The notes: a model not told the origin generated them from the sequence alone. A stretch of 64,000 bases of DNA from Leptodactylus fallax (GCA_947044405.1 CAMRHE010000035.1:7661501-7725500), one strand, 5' to 3'; shown: positions 21,922 to 35,049, counted from the stretch's first letter. A program made the numbers and translations.

Positions 21922-24900
21922 CTAAAGAGCATCAAATTTGGAAGGATCGGAAGAATCCTTCGCCACCAGGGCCTCTATTCTCCTTATTAGGAGAAGCTTC
22001 TGTAGGAATTCAACCAGGGAAGGTGCAGCAGTGCTCCGCCAGTGCCTGGGAATGACGGTTCTGGCGGCCGTGAGAAAGTGTCGCAGGAGATCCTTCTTCA
22101 ATGCAGAAATCCTGCCAGGGATAACTGAAAGAAGGGCCAGTTGGGGAGTAGCTGCAACGGTACAACCACACACCATAGCATACAGGTCGAACACAGCATC
22201 CCAGAAGGGCCTAAGAACGTCACACTCCCACCAGATGTGATACAGGGTACCTTTCTCCGTTCCACAGCACCAACACCAGTCAGTCACAGCAGGATATATT
22301 CTGTGGAGGAAGTCAGGACACCTGTACCATCGAGACATGAATCTTGAAATTCTTTTCTTGTGCACTGCAAGGCAACAGAAGCTTATGGGCAAACAGGAAA
22401 GACCTATCCCAGTAGCGAGGGGCAGACCCGCACGGAGGTCAGACTCCCAGGGAACTGTATATGAGGGGGGCCTGGGAGTAGCGTCCCGGAGAAGAATGAT
22501 GTAAAGCGTCGAGAGTGCACGTGGGGAAGAGTCAGCGTGGGAAAGGGCGGACTCCAGGTCAGTCATAGTCGATTGTCCGGATGAGAAGCACGCAATTGGG
22601 CCAATGGAGGAAGAGGTGGGTCCGCAGCGACTTGCCTAAGTCTTACGTCATCGCTGCTGCGCCAACAAAGGAATCTATCTACAGAACGGCCCGGGGGGAA
22701 CATAGGATTACGAAAAAGGGGACTGAGGGGGCCAAGAACTCTAGCCACTCTCCCACTGGAGCACACCGAATCCCAGGTCTTAAGGAAGTGTGAAGAGAGG
22801 AATGAGTGCCCAGCAGATCCCGGGCGGAAATGAGCCGGGATCCATGGCAACGAGGAGAGGTGAGCCTCAATAGAGATCCACTGCTTATCCACGCTACAGA
22901 AACTCCAGTCAAAAAGATGGATCAAAACCACAGAGCAGTAATAAAGTCTGGGATCTGGCAGGCCGGCGCCCCCCCTGTCCTTGCGGCGGGTCAAAATTTG
23001 ATATTTTATCCTGCTCCGCGCCGGACCCCAGACGAATCTCCCAAACAGGGACTGAACCCTAGTGAAAAAGGTACGCGGGAGAGGAATAGGAAGGGCCTGA
23101 AACAAATACAAGAGCCGGGGACCACATCCATTTTGAGGGCGTGGATGAGGCCAAACCATGTAAGGGCATATATGCCATATTTCCGTAGGTCTAACGCAAG
23201 TGTCTTAAGCAATGGGAGATAATTGAGATGATACAAGAGGGATGGGTCAGGGGGAATATGAATCCTTAGGTATTTGAGAGAGCTGTTCTGCCACTTAAAT
23301 GAGAAGTTGTCGGCAAGGTGAGCTACCTCTGCATGGGGTAGTGTGACGTTGAGGGCCTCACTTTTAGAAAGATTTACCTTGAAATTACTTAGATGACCGA
23401 AGCAGCTGAACTCGCGTAAAATAGAAGGAAAGGATAACCGTGCTGGGAAACGTAAAGAAGAAGGTCGTCTGCATATAGTGCTGCCTTAACCTGGAAGTTG
23501 CCCCTCTGAAGGCCGTGAATGTCCGGACACCACCGTATGGCCACCACCAGATGCTCCATAACCAGGGCATACAGCAGTGGCAACAAAGGACAGCCTTGCC
23601 GAGTGGCTTTCCGCACTGGAAAGGAGTCTGAGAGGATCCCGTTGGCTCGAACCCGCACCGTCGCATCGCCATAAAGGGAAAACACCTTGCTCAGAAAAAC
23701 CGGACCCACGCCCACCTGCTGAAGCGTCGCACGCAGGAAGCCCCAGTGTACCCGGTCGAATACTTTTTCGGCGTCTGCAGAGAGCAGGCACATGGGAGAG
23801 TTGTTGGATCGAGCCAGCAAGATTGCTAGCAGGGTTTTACATACATTATCCCAGGCCTTGCGACCGCAGATAAAGCCGACCTGATCAGTATGAATCAGGC
23901 CTGGCATTAGGGGGGACAACCGATTGGCCAATAATTTGGAGAACAATTTGACGTCGATATTAATAAGGGAGATCGGGCGATAACTGGCACAGTTAATCGG
24001 GTCTTTGCTCGGCTTGGGGAGGACCATAATCAGGGCTGAAAGGGACTGCGCCGCGAAAAGGGAAGAGTCGTCGACGCTGTTAAATACCTGGGTCATTAAG
24101 GGGGAAAGGAGGTTTCCAAAGCACCTATAAAAACCGGCAGTGAACCCGTCCGGGCCAGGGGACTTACTCGACGGGGAGGACTCAATGGCAAGCAAGACCT
24201 CCTCCTTAGAAAAAGGGGCATCAAGGAGAGCCGTATCAGTGTCCACAAGGGTGGGAAGGGGCGTGTTAGTTACATACTCCTGTATCTTGTCATGGAGAGC
24301 TTCAGGGGTGAGATCAGAGTACAACCCGCGAATGTTATAGAGGTCACTGTAGAACGAGTGGAACTCCGCGGCTATATTGGTGGGTCTATGAACTGTGCGA
24401 CCCGATCCATCTCGCAGCCAGGGAATATATGCGAGATTACCACACGGGTGTAGGCGACAAGCAAGGGAGCAGCTGCATTTATTCGCAAATTCATAATAAT
24501 GTTTCCTGGTGCGCAGATACATTTCGTCGAGATATGAACGCAGTTCCTCCCTAGCATTAAGGAGTTCAGTTAAGGCCTCCTGGGAGCTGGTCCGTTTATG
24601 AGTCAACTCAAGGGAATGAATGTGCGCGAGGCGCTCGACGACCCAAGCAGCACGTTCCTTTTTAAGCACACCACGAATCACACACTTCAGCACCTCCCAC
24701 TGTAGTGGGAGAGGAGTGGAGTCATGAGCATGGCTGAGGCCAAAGTCCCTAATTGACGCGCTGATGTCTGCCTTACAAGAAGTGTCCTTCAGAAGGCTAT
24801 CGTTCAGTCTCCACGTGAAGCGGCGATGTACTACGCCCAGGACCTCGAGAGACAAGAAGACAGGGGTGTGGTCAGACCAAAGGGCCGAATCAATACGAGT

Positions 24901-25559
24901 GGTAGGGGACCAGGTGAGGGTGTGATGGCTGAACAAGAAGAAGTCTATACGGCTATAGGAGTTATGCGCTGGGGAGTGAAAAGTATAGTCCCGGTCTTGA
25001 GGGTGTAGAATTTGCCATACATCGACTAGTTGAGAGTTATGGAGAGTATTCTCCAGCCATTGCAGGTGCAACAGGGCATGAGGGGGGAAGGGAGGGGGTG
25101 TAGTCAAGGGCTGGATCTAAAACAAAATTAAAGTCGCCCCCAAGTATCACCACCCCCTCACTAAAGTCTGCCAACCTGCCGACTAAGGTCTTGCAATACA
25201 GTAGCTGCCCCTGATTAGGGAGATAACATCCAGCTGCAGTGAGCACAGTTCCCGCAGTGCGCAATTTAAGGAACACAAATCTGCCCTCAGGGTCAATCAG
25301 GGTGTCAAGTACCTCGTGTTGTAGGGATCGATGAAGAGCAATGGAAACTCCCTTAGACTTGGCAACCGGGTTTGACGCTGTGGAACTAGACCAGGTAGTG
25401 ATGGTTGTGAATGTCCGGAACATGGTCCTTCTTAAAGTGAATCTTCTGTAATATAAGAACATGAGAGTGTTTCTTATGAAGCTGATACAGAATTTGGTTG
25501 CGCTTTTGAGGGACATTAAGCCTCCGAGCGTTGAGGGTACAGAAGTTAAGGGAGGTCAT
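21922..25559 (-). pseudogene. L1 ORF2: endonuclease and reverse transcriptase, frameshifted
   Basis: Start MTSLNFCTLNARRLN at 25559 is the usual opening of the AP-endonuclease domain. Frame changes occur at about 25400-25440, 25040-25110, 23160-23390 and 22565. Endonuclease motifs seen are GVSIALHRSL, GGDFNFVLD, SRIDFFLFS and SALWSDHTPV. The reverse transcriptase reads KSPGPDGFTAGFY, YRPISLINIDVKLFSKLLAN, LLSADAEKVFDRV, RQGCPLLPLLYALVMEHL and ALYADDLLLYV, so the YADD catalytic pair is intact. The F-D-R-V motif follows AEKV where a catalytic Asp is expected nearby (SADAEKVFD keeps it). The C-terminal zinc knuckle is CWCCGTEKGTLYHIWWEC. The product would nick target DNA and copy the element RNA; this copy cannot make it. 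Confidence 0.9.
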
Positions 25560-26150
25560 AGTCAAGAGGAGGGAAGGAGGGAGGGCGGCACAGGAGGAAC
25601 CAACAACAGAAAGGAGAGGAAAAGCAAGTGCAAGAAATCTGAAACAAACTAAGACTACAAATAACAAAGAATTAACCAAAATTATGGGGTGGAGGGAACA
25701 GCCTCCACTCAAGAAAGGTGGGGGAAAGGCAGTATATAAATGCCAAAACACCTACACAGCAGCACGGTGACCCCGGTGAGGAAAGGGATTTCTAACAAGG
25801 GAGCCGTCCCCCCCCTGGGCCTCCAGGCCATGACAATGGATAAACAACAAGAACAGTTTGCAATTGCTAATTGGCTAAACAAGCAAATAACACAAACAAC
25901 CTGGAGGAAATCGGGATGAGAATGAGGGAAGGGCGGAGAGAAGAGAGGAAGAGAAATAGAGTAGGAGGAGAAAGGGAAGAGAAAAGAAAGAAAGGGGGGG
26001 AAGGGCACAAGGGTTCAGTCCCTGACAGGGGCACAGAGATCAAACAAATCTACCACTTAGTGGCACTCCACGGCCCCACAGGGAGGATCAAAACCACAGA
26101 AGTCGTAAGGAAACAAAGACTGTATACTAGACCATCAAAAGTTCACGGTA

Positions 26151-27515
26151 TCAAGTTGGAAAAGCCAGGCTGGGGTTCAGCCGAGCATCTGAAGCAGGGG
26201 CCCGGTCCCATCGGTGTCTCCTTGGGCGACGCTGAGGTCGGGCTGAGGAAACCAGTGGAGGAGCACCTGGCAGGGAGAGCCAATCCAAGATAGCCACTGG
26301 AGGGAGTCCAAGAGCCACTGTGAAGGCTGGGATGTCGTCCGGATGTGTCAAGCCAAGGGCACGGCACCCGCGACGAACCTGCAGGAGGAAGGGGAAGCCC
26401 CAGGAATACGACACCTGATGTTGAACCAGCAAGTCCAGAAGCGGCTTCAGGGCACGCCGCTTAGCAAGAGTAAGCTGGGATAAGTCAGGAAGTAGGTTGA
26501 TGGGTGTATCCTGGAACATAACCTGACGAGACTCTCTGGCTTTGCGCATGATGGCCTCTTTCAGTTGATACCTGTGCACTCTGCAGATGACATCTCTAGG
26601 GTTTGCAGAATCAGGAGGGCGCGGGCCCAAGGAGCGATGTGCACGGTCAAGTTCAAGCGGAGAGACCTGTGGAGCGCCCAACAGCTATTTGAAAATTAGG
26701 CATAACGTAGCGTCCAGTTGCTGTGGTTCAATAGACTCAGGAAGACCCATAACCCTGATGTTGTTCCACCTGTTTCTATTTTCAAGGTCATCCAAAAGGT
26801 CCGCCAGATACTGTAGATGGTGGGTATGGAAGGAAATGGCAGAGTCATGGGCAGACAGTTGGGTCGCAGAAGTGGTAGATGCAGACTCAAGATTGTCAAC
26901 CCTCACCTCCAGATGTTGCACAGTAGAACTAATAGCAGAGAGTTCAGACTTGGAGGCATATGTGTCCCAGCTGGAACAGTCCTACATTTCAGACTTAGTC
27001 GGGATGGCAGTGAGATGGGCGCTCAAGTATCGAAGCTCATCCAGTGTATCAGAGGTAGAAGCTGTTGGCAGGAAGGCGCCAGTGGGGGAGGCTCCAGGAC
27101 CGCTAGGATGAGAGGATTCTAGGACTCCACCAGGGGGGCCCCAGCCCATGCCAGGAGGGGTTACCTTAGGGGCGCGAGGGCGCGGAGCCTGACAGGAGTG
27201 CAGCGGGAGTGCAGGACCTTCTGGTTGGGATGCGCCAGGCAGTGAAGGCATCAGGGTCACACCAGAGTAACAGACAAAGGTAGATTCAGGCATAGTGGCA
27301 GAAGTAAGTCCCCCCATGCCAGGAGGAGCAGACTGAGGATCTACCAACAGAAGATGCAGGTCGGCTGATGGGGTGGAAGCAGGAGCTCTCCAGGGGAGGG
27401 GAGAGCTGTGCAGAGGCTGGAGAGGTCCACTTCTGGCCTGTGCAGAGGGCTGGGATGCTCCCAGCGCAGGCCCTGGCTGTGTGAGCGCTGGTGAGGAAGC
27501 AGGGGATGGCGGCAT
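26151..27515 (-). pseudogene. L1 ORF1: RNA-binding coiled-coil protein, broken
   Basis: The reading begins MPPSPASSPALTQPGPALG at 27515 with a Pro/Ser-rich N-terminal region of about 170 residues. A frameshift lies between 26982 and 26921. After it comes a short coiled coil (LEVRVDNLESASTT) and the RRM start DDLENRNRWNNIRVMGLPES, the hallmark of L1 ORF1 proteins. An in-frame TAG at 26685-26687, most simply CAG changed to TAG, precedes the C-terminal domain, which continues LGAPQVSPLELDRAHRSLGP and ADAKRRALKP-like text. ORF1 protein normally trimerises and coats the element RNA in the cytoplasm. Confidence 0.88.
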
Positions 27516-27530
27516 GGAAGGCTACTTAAA

Positions 27531-29317
27531 TGATTTATTTCCTAATTCTCTGCAGTGGTAAGGTGTTATCTAGAAGTTACAGCAGTGTTAAAAGAGCTCC
27601 TTCACTCATATTGAAGTAGAGTCCAGCAGCTAGAAGTCTTTTCCAGTAGTGCCTTTCACTAGTAGTGAAAAAAAACTAAACAAAGCAAAAACATCTACGA
27701 AGAAAAAGGGGAGATACTGAACCCGTGAAATGTGTTATATGTGTAAATAAAGTTTTGAAGGGAAGTGCTTTTAATGTAAAACAAAATACAAAATAACAAA
27801 AACTGAAATTAGTTGGGGGACAACCAAAGAAAAGAAAAAGTAACTGAGGCTTGTAACAAACTTCCAGCAGATGTAGTTTGGAAATCTACAGTAAGTAAAT
27901 GTAAACATGCCTGAGATAAATAGATGTCTATCCAAATATAAAATGGAAATAATACAAGAGCAAACTACACGGATCATGTGGGGTTTTTTTTGCCTTAACT
28001 CTACTAGCTAAGCAGTTCACAATATAGAATGGAAATAAACTGCTACTGATAAATGCCAATAAACAGCCAGATTAATTGGTAAACTTTTCACCGTTGATTA
28101 AAGGCCTCAGTTCAGGCCTTTTATTATCTCAAACATCTGTTTGGAAACATTAAGAAGACTTGCTTTCAATGCTGCTAAATGAATCTATTACTATGGCTGA
28201 TAACACTAGATTGATATTTCTCTGCAGGTCATTTTAAGAAACAATATTTTGACAATATATTTTTTAAGTTAAAAATCATGATTTTAGAATTATATTATTA
28301 TGTAGAGGAAAGTTTACTGTATAAAAAGTACTGTTCTGGTGCTTTTGAATTCAGTTTACTCATAAAAGTAAAAGTATTATTGCCGAGGCATCACTGTTAT
28401 ATAAAAGAATTATTATGATATTTATTAAAAAAAAACTTCAAAGAGCTCTCAAAATAATTTAAATAATCAACACCATGGCAGACCATGGAAGCTTGACAAA
28501 AATTATTTTATTAGTACATATATATTTTCTAAGTATATTTCTCTGTACTTTTTGAATATTATAAAATATGGCATAAAGATGAAAAATAAGGTTTTCTGTT
28601 TTAAAAATGTTCACGTTACGCCATGAAGTTTACTGTAGACATGCATAGTGATACTTGGTAAATGTTCACACTACCGTTGTTAACATCCATTGCTCTCATC
28701 TGTCTTGGGATGAGTGCAATAGACTTTAAAGCTTTTGTCATTTTTTAACATGAGAGTGAATGCAGAAGGTCAGAGGGTACTCATAGTTTATGATAGAATA
28801 TAGTAAAGGATACAGCCCTCTTTACCAAATTTGTTTGATAAACAGAGTACATCTGACAGCATTAACAAAATAAAATTTATAAAAATACACCAGATTCAAC
28901 TAGAGAACACAAAATTATACTACCATTCAGTGCTCAAATAATACATGTGCACAATATTATAGTACCTTCATACAGTAGCCAATTAATATATATTCAAATA
29001 ATACTTTCATATAGTGCTAATATATTAGTAGCTACAAGATACTGCTAACCAATAGTTAAATAATACAAATGATTTACCATACACAAAAAAAATGGGAAGT
29101 TGTGGAATAGTTTTAATTTAGAGAACTAAAGGGTGATTATCCTTGATGCTTTAGAATACTGAATTCTCTAGTGGTCAGATGAGGTATAAATGAAGACATG
29201 CTTGGTGTTGTTGGGTGCTAAAAACAATAATAGAAACATCCATGGTGGACTAGAGTAGTGAATAGATTAATATTCAGGTTTCAACTGGACCAAAAAATAA
29301 TATTTAACTAACATGTT
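27531..29317. other. AT-rich interval, no gene seen
   Basis: The first ~140 bp may belong to the L1 5' UTR. Beyond that the DNA is AT-rich. At about 28663 the text GTTCACACTACCGTTGTTAA matches the start of the palindromic element at 51762, but no partner end is visible, so only a stub may be present. Confidence 0.45.
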
Positions 29318-29620
29318 AGGCTAAGGCCCCACGTAGCCGGCTGCAGCAAAAAAGTGCTGCGGGAAAAACCGCGGCGGCAACGCATAGTGGTTTTTCGCAC
29401 AGCGCTTTCACAGAAAGTCCACAGAGATTTCCTCTGCGGACTTCCTGCTTCAATTATACCTATGGGGAAACTGCCGGCATTTTCGTAGGTATAATTGACA
29501 TTTTGTGATTTACAAAACCACAGCGCATATTTTTTCGCAAGGTGTGGATGGAATTGCTGTGACTGTAAAACACATTTTTTTCTGCGGCGTTTACGCTACG
29601 TGGGGCTCCGGTCTTAAACA
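29318..29620. mobile_element. Palindromic MITE (hAT-like style)
   Basis: The left end reads TAGGCTAAGGCCCCACGTAG and the right end GCTACGTGGGGCTCCGGTCTTA, imperfect inverted repeats. The interior repeats CCGCGG/GCGGC and CGTAGGTATAATTG against CAATTATACCTATG, so the whole can fold. No coding content. The hAT-type assignment rests on style only, because the target duplication is unclear. Confidence 0.7.
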
Positions 29621-30012
29621 GTATTTTTTTTGGGAAAAAAATAAAGTTGGAAGTTATTTGACACCTAGACACTTTTTCACTTGATCAGTTCTCGGGGAAG
29701 GGGGGGGGTTGGGGGAGGTTAACATGTCAAGATCAAAGAACAGAGGGGCTTCGCCACTTCACTTGTGCCTTCTCCATCTGAACACTTTATGGCTTTGTAT
29801 CTTTGGGAACTTCTATCTGAGATTTTGTCATATTTTGTGGGAAAAATAGTTTTGTATGCATTAACAAAATACTTCAGGCAATGAAATGAATGTGTCCGTG
29901 TACTATCAGTGAAAAAATGGATAGCACACTAAAGACAAAAACAGTAGTGGGCATGAGCCCAACAGTTTTTATGCTGCTTGTTTTAAATGTATATTTTAAT
30001 GTAATAAAAAGT

Positions 30013-30386
30013 TCACTAAGACTATGGCTCAACATTGCAGAAATGCAGCATTTTTGGCTGCTGTGGAAATGCAGCTGAAAAAAATGCTCATTTTACAGTA
30101 CCAGCAACATGAATAAAATTTTGATTAATCTCATCCACACATTATAGGGCAAAAAAGCTGTAAAAAAGCTCTATTTTCAAAAACTAGTGCATTTTTCAAA
30201 AATGCAGCATGTTAATTTTAGCTGTGGAAGTTTTAACTATATATTTAATAGGGGAAGAAAAACGCTTCATAAAATGCTGCAAAAACTTGACAAAAACAAT
30301 GCAGAAAAAAATGCAATTCCTTTTCACTGCATTTTGTTTGTGCTGTGTTTTTTAGCTGTGTTTTGCTACTTGGAGCCTTAGCCTAA
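30013..30386. mobile_element. Diverged relative of the preceding MITE
   Basis: Begins CTAAGACTATGGCTCAACAT and ends GCTACTTGGAGCCTTAGCC, which pair as decayed versions of the ends at 29318-29620. The interior has recurring AATGCAGCATTTTT and TGCTGCAAAAAC motifs. It is older than its neighbour, judging by end mismatches. Confidence 0.6.
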
Positions 30387-30403
30387 ATCAGTCTAAAGAC
30401 ATA

Positions 30404-32010
30404 CAGTACAGACTAAAAGTTTGGACACACCTTCTCATTCCAAGAGTTTTCTGTATTTTCATGACTATAAAAATTGTAGATTCACACTGAAGGCATCAAA
30501 ACTATGAATTAACACATGTGGAATTATATACTTAACAAAAAAGTGTGAAACAACTGAAAATATGTCTTATATTCTAGGTTCTTCAAAGTAGCCACCTTTT
30601 GCTTTGATTACTGCTTTGTACACTCTTGGCATTCTCTTGATGAGCTTCAAGAGGTAGTCACCTGAAATGATTTTCACTTCACAGGTGTGCCCTGTCAGGT
30701 TTAATAAGTGGGATTTCTTGCCTTATAAATGGGGTTGGGACCATCAGTTGTGTTGTTCAGAAGTCAGGTGGATACACAGCTGATAGTCCTACTGAATGGA
30801 GTGTTAGAATTTGTATTATGACCAGAAAAAAGCAGCTAAGTAAAGAAAAATGAGTGGCCATCATTACTTTAAGAAATGAAGGTCAGTCAGTCTGAAAAAT
30901 TGGGAAAACTTTGAAAGTGTCCCCAAGTGCAGTGGCCAAAACCAACAAGCGCTACAAAGAAACTGGCTCACATGAGGACTGCCCCAGGAAAGGAAGACCA
31001 AGAGTCACCTCTGCTGCGGAGGATAAGTTCATCCGAGTCACCAGCCTCAGAAATCGCAGGTTAACAGCAGCTCAGATTAGAGACCAGGTCAATGCCACCC
31101 AGAGTTCTAGCAGCAGACACATCTCTACAACAACTGTTAAGAGGAGACTGTGTGCAGCAGGCCTTCATGGTAAAATAGCTGCTAGGAAACCACTGCTAAG
31201 GACAGGCAACAAGCAGAAGAGACTTGTTTGGGCTAAAGAACACAAGGAATGGACATTAGACCTGTGGAAATCTGTGCTTTGGTCTGATGAGTCCAAATTT
31301 GAAATCTTTGGTTCCAACCACCGTGTCTTTGTGCAACACAGAAAAGGTGAACGAATGGACTCTAAATGCCTGGTTCCCACCGTGAAGCATGGAGGAGGAG
31401 GTGTGATGGTGCTTTGCTGGTGACACTGTTGGGGATTTATTCAAAATTGAAGGAATACTGAACCAGCATGGTTACCACAGCATCTTGCAGCGGCATGCTA
31501 TTTCATCTGGTTTGAGTTTAGTTGGACCATCATTTATTTTTCAACAGGACACCTCCAGACTGTGTAAGGGCTATTTGACCAAAAAGGAGAGTGATGGGGT
31601 GCTACGCCAGAAGACCTGACCTCCACAGTCACCAGACCTGAACCCAATCGAGATGGTTTGGGGTGAGCTGGACCACAGAGTGAAGGCAAAAGGGCCAACA
31701 AGTGCGAAGCATCTCTGGGAACTCCTTCAAGACTGTTGGAAGACCATTTCAGGTGACTACCTCTTGAAGCTCATCAAGAGAATGCCAAGAGTGTGCAAAA
31801 TAGTAATCAAAGCAATAGGTAGCTACTTTGAAGAACCTAGAATATAAGACATATTTTCAGTTGTTTCACACTTTTTTGTTAAGTATATAATTCCACATGT
31901 GTTAATTCATAGTTTTGATGCCATCAGTGTGAATCTACAATTTTTATAGTCATGAAAATACAGAAAACTCTTGGAATGAGAAGGTGAGTCCAAACTTTTG
32001 GTCTGTCCTG
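30404..32010 (+). mobile_element. Tc1 transposon with complete ends, dead gene
   Basis: A 1607 bp element bordered by TA (30402-30403 and 32011-32012). The ends read CAGTACAGACTAAAAGTTTG and, reversed, CAGGACAGACCAAAAGTTTG. Long inverted subterminal regions of about 200 bp include CTCATTCCAAGAGTTTTCTG and CACACTGAAGGCATCAAAAC. The transposase between them is damaged. Confidence 0.92.
30818..31847 (+). pseudogene. Tc1 transposase with stops, deletion and frameshift
   Basis: The start is MTRKKQLSKEK at 30818, followed by an in-frame TGA. A second TGA sits where the frame reads GQSV-KIGK. The frame is then open from 30911 with the HTH region and GRPRVTS, AARKPLLRTGNK and SVLWSDESKFEIFG (first Asp). 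Near 31415 a deletion shifts the frame just after HGGGGVMV. Near 31545 the second catalytic block reads QQD directly followed by TSRLC, so about five residues (the NDPKH part) are missing. The end is recovered as LNPIEMVWGELD and VKAKGPTSAKHLWELL. No functional protein can be made. Confidence 0.9.
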
Positions 32011-32289
32011 TACATGCATTACTTTTATCAGCATACATATTACTTGTATATGTTAAGAGACCTCCACTTTTTAAAAAGAAAGAAAGAAAGGTAGACTGTC
32101 ATTTTGTCTATAAAAAGCACAACTGCTTTTGTTGATTCTATACTCCATAATTTTACCGATTAAAGAGGACATTTCATGTCCTCAGGCACCTGCGGTTTTA
32201 CATACCGCTAGAAAGTCGACTGCGCGCTGAATTCAGCGCACTGCCAGCTTTCCCGTGAAACTACGACCCCCGATATCTCCAGCCTCGTT
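32011..32289. other. Unassigned spacer with a repeat-like GC patch
   Basis: An AAAG microsatellite-like stretch lies near 32080-32090. A GC-richer part at 32165-32289 (GAGGACATTTCATGTCCTCA, itself palindromic) looks like interspersed repeat debris. Confidence 0.4.
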
Positions 32290-32722
32290 TTCAGATCATT
32301 TGAGAGTTGTTTTGAGGAGCCCATGATGCCACTCTTCAGAGGAGATTCAAATAGGAGAACAACTTGCAATTGGCCACCTTAAATACCTTTTCTCATGATT
32401 GGATACACCTGGCTATGAAGTTCAAAGCTCAGTGAGGTTACAAAACCAATTTTGTGCTTCAGTAAGTCAGTAAAAAGCAGTTAGGAGTATTCAAATCAAT
32501 AAAATGATAAGGGTACCCAAATTTTTGCACCGGTCAAATTTTGGTTTAATGCATATTGCACATTTTCTGTTAGTACAATAAACCTCATTTCAATCCTGAA
32601 ATATTACTGTGTCCATCAGTTATTAGATATATCAAATTGAAATGGCTGTTGCAAACACCCAAATATTTAGAACTAAAAATGATTAAGATTAATAGGGGTG
32701 CCCAAACTTTTTCATATGACTG
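32290..32722. mobile_element. Tc1/mariner terminal fragment
   Basis: Ends with AGGGGTGCCCAAACTTTTTC, ATATGACTG and TA, which is a Tc1/mariner-style terminus. The upstream noncoding text (GTACCCAAATTTTTGCACCG) is a matching internal copy of the terminal motif. The transposase is missing, and the left limit is approximate. Confidence 0.6.
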
Positions 32723-33998
32723 TATAGGTTATGTAACAGTTTACATTGTAAATTGTTGCATGACCTACCTTTAGCTCAATGTTCCCAATTACATAAAATA
32801 TTTGATTGCTTGAGAGGAATGAATAATGATAGTATTGTTAGAAAAAGCTCATTTTAAAGACTGTGCATGTTTCTCAGGACTGGAAGAAAAGTTTAATTCT
32901 GATCAAATGCATTGAAATTTTTAACTAAGTGCTGAAACAGTGGCAAAACTGATTTTTTTTTTCTAACAAGTCCTACTTTTAACTTACTTTGATACAAGGT
33001 GGCACAAAGTCAAGGGAAAAGTTGAAACAAGCTTCATATTAATATTTGAAAGAGGGCACCCAGTACTTTTGATGTAGCGCCCTTCATGCAAATTATTCAG
33101 TATAAGAAAGTCCCAGAAGGAAATATGTTGCTTTATTCTCATAGCTCTCTCTTTTCTGATAGGAATAATGAACTTTTAACTCTCCCTCTGCTGCCCTGTT
33201 AAGCTTTTCATGGGAAAGTATTATTCACTGGGTGAGGAATATTTCTATAATAATAATAATACACTTTCTCTCTTCTGTTGATTTGTATGCATTTTTCATT
33301 GGAGGTGAAGGAACCATGTAAGGTAACAGGATGAACATAAATCTGCAGTTTACTTCATATTCACACTGAGGTTATTTGCTATTATGAGGAATTTATTGAC
33401 ATGCAGTAAAGCCAAGAGTTACATTTAAGGATCATATGATTACACAGTAGACAATATACAGCACTATTTGTTTTATTTTCCCCCCTCTCTCTTGAAATCA
33501 TAAAATGAGTTTTCATCTTTTTTATTTGTAAACTTTAATGGTTCATGCACACTACTATATTATGGCTCCTTACAACTTCCAAGTACCTTCATATGTCTCT
33601 GACTTCACAGTTTTTCTCAGGTAGATTCCATATATATTTTATCATGCTCTATGCACTTTATTCATATCAATACTATTATAGATGTTTTGTTATATGCAGC
33701 AGTATGGCTTTGCGTGTCCCTTGCTTAGCTCCTCCCTCTCCTCGCAGCAAACTTGAGGAGTGTATTGAGCATTTTAGCAAGGAGGAGAGGAGAAGAGCCC
33801 ACTAAGTGAAGTAAAAATAATTTTTCTCTAATAAGATATATTGCAAAGTTTTTTTATGTTTGCTTGTACTATTGATTTATGAAAAGCAAGATGAAAAGTC
33901 TCCCATTTTTTAAATGCTAAATTGCTTTTTTTTTTTCATGAAATATTTTTAATAGGTTTTCAATAACGTGTAACAAAGTTAAAACCAAAAATAGCATA
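32723..33998. other. AT-rich interval, no gene seen
   Basis: AT-rich DNA with a short ATA run near 33250. The open frame at 33545-33805 has no family signature and no supporting context. Confidence 0.45.
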
Positions 33999-35049
33999 CA
34001 GTGGGGAAAAAAGTATTTAGTCAGCCATCAATTGTGCAAGTTCTCCCACTTAAAAAGATGAGAGAGGCCTGTAATTGACATCATAGGTAGACCTCAACTA
34101 TGAGAGACAAAATGAGAAAACATATCTAGAAAATCACATTGTCTGATTTTTAAAGAATTTATTTGCAAATTATGGTGGAAAATAAGTATTTGGTCAAGAA
34201 CAAAAGTTCATCTCAATACTTTGTTATATATCCTTTGTTGGCAATGACAAAGGTCAAACGTTTTCTGTAAGTCTTCACAAGGTTGGCACACACTGTTGCT
34301 GGTATGTTGGCCCATTCCTCCATGCAGATCTCCTCTAGAGCAGTGATGTTTTGGGGCTGTCGCTGGGCAACACGGAATTTCAACTCCCTCCAAAGGTTTT
34401 CTATGGGGTTTAGATCTGGAGACTGGCTAGGCCACTCCAGGACCTTGAAATGCTTTTTACGAAGCCACTCCTTCATTGCCCTGGCGGTGTGCTTGGGATC
34501 ATTGTCATGCTGAAAGACCCAGCCACGTTTCATCTTCAATTCCCTTGCTGATGGAAGGAGGTTTGCACGCAAAATCTCACGATACATGGCCACATTCATT
34601 CTTTCATGTACATGGATAAGTCTTCCTGGTTCCTTTGCAGAGAAACAGCCCCAAAGCATGATTTGTTGCCACCCCCATGCTTCACAGTAGGTATGGTGTT
34701 CTTTGGGTGCAACTCAGTATTTACTCTCCTCCAAACACGACGAGTTGTGTTTCTACCAAATAGTTCTACTTTGGTTTTATCTGACCATATGACATTCTCC
34801 CAATACTCTTCTGGAACATCCAAATGCTCTCTAGCAAACTTCAGACGGGCCCGAATATGTACTGGCTTAAGCAGGGGGACACGTCTGGCACTGCAGGATC
34901 TGAGTCCCTGGCGGCGTAGTGTGTTACTGACAGTAGCCTTTGTTATGTTAGTCCCAGCTTTCTGCAGGTCATTCACTAGGTCCCCCCGTGTGGTTCTGGG
35001 ATTTTTGCTCACCCATCTTGTGAACATTTTGACCCCACGGGGTGAGATC
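33999..35049 (-). mobile_element. Tc1 transposon, one end lost
   Basis: TA at 33997-33998 precedes CAGTGGGGAAAAAAGTATTT, the same terminus as in the copies at 14121 and 60418. The other end is cut off: homology stops after GGGGTGAGATC at 35049, inside the transposase. The missing part holds the N-terminal DNA-binding domain. Confidence 0.9.
34213..35027 (-). pseudogene. Tc1 transposase, N-terminally truncated and frameshifted
   Basis: The upstream frame covers [20 protein letters not shown] through VIWSDKTKVELFG, where the first catalytic motif reads SDKTK instead of SDETK. A one-base change near 34655-34665 (in the HGGGN region) shifts the frame. The downstream frame holds [14 protein letters not shown] (second Asp) and [11 protein letters not shown] (Glu), ending GYITKY. 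The first ~80 residues are missing because the element is truncated. Confidence 0.9.

Larger units (their letters stand above)
21480..27530 (-). mobile_element. L1-type (Tx1/L1 group) LINE, nearly full length, decayed
   Basis: On the minus strand there are an ORF1 (27515-26151), an ORF2 (25559-21922) and a 3' UTR reaching about 21480, where AATAAA (reverse of 21490-21495) precedes an A-rich end. ORF1 has a coiled coil and an RRM. ORF2 has an APE-type endonuclease, reverse transcriptase and C-terminal zinc knuckle. All three parts are present in the right order, so truncation is slight, but several frameshifts and at least one stop make the copy dead. The 5' limit is uncertain by about 150 bp and I could not identify a target duplication. 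The coding part is more GC-rich than the flanks. Confidence 0.9.

Noticed and set aside
33545..33805. Small plus-strand coding exon
   Set aside because: No family signature and no splice context that I could support; AT-rich chance frame.
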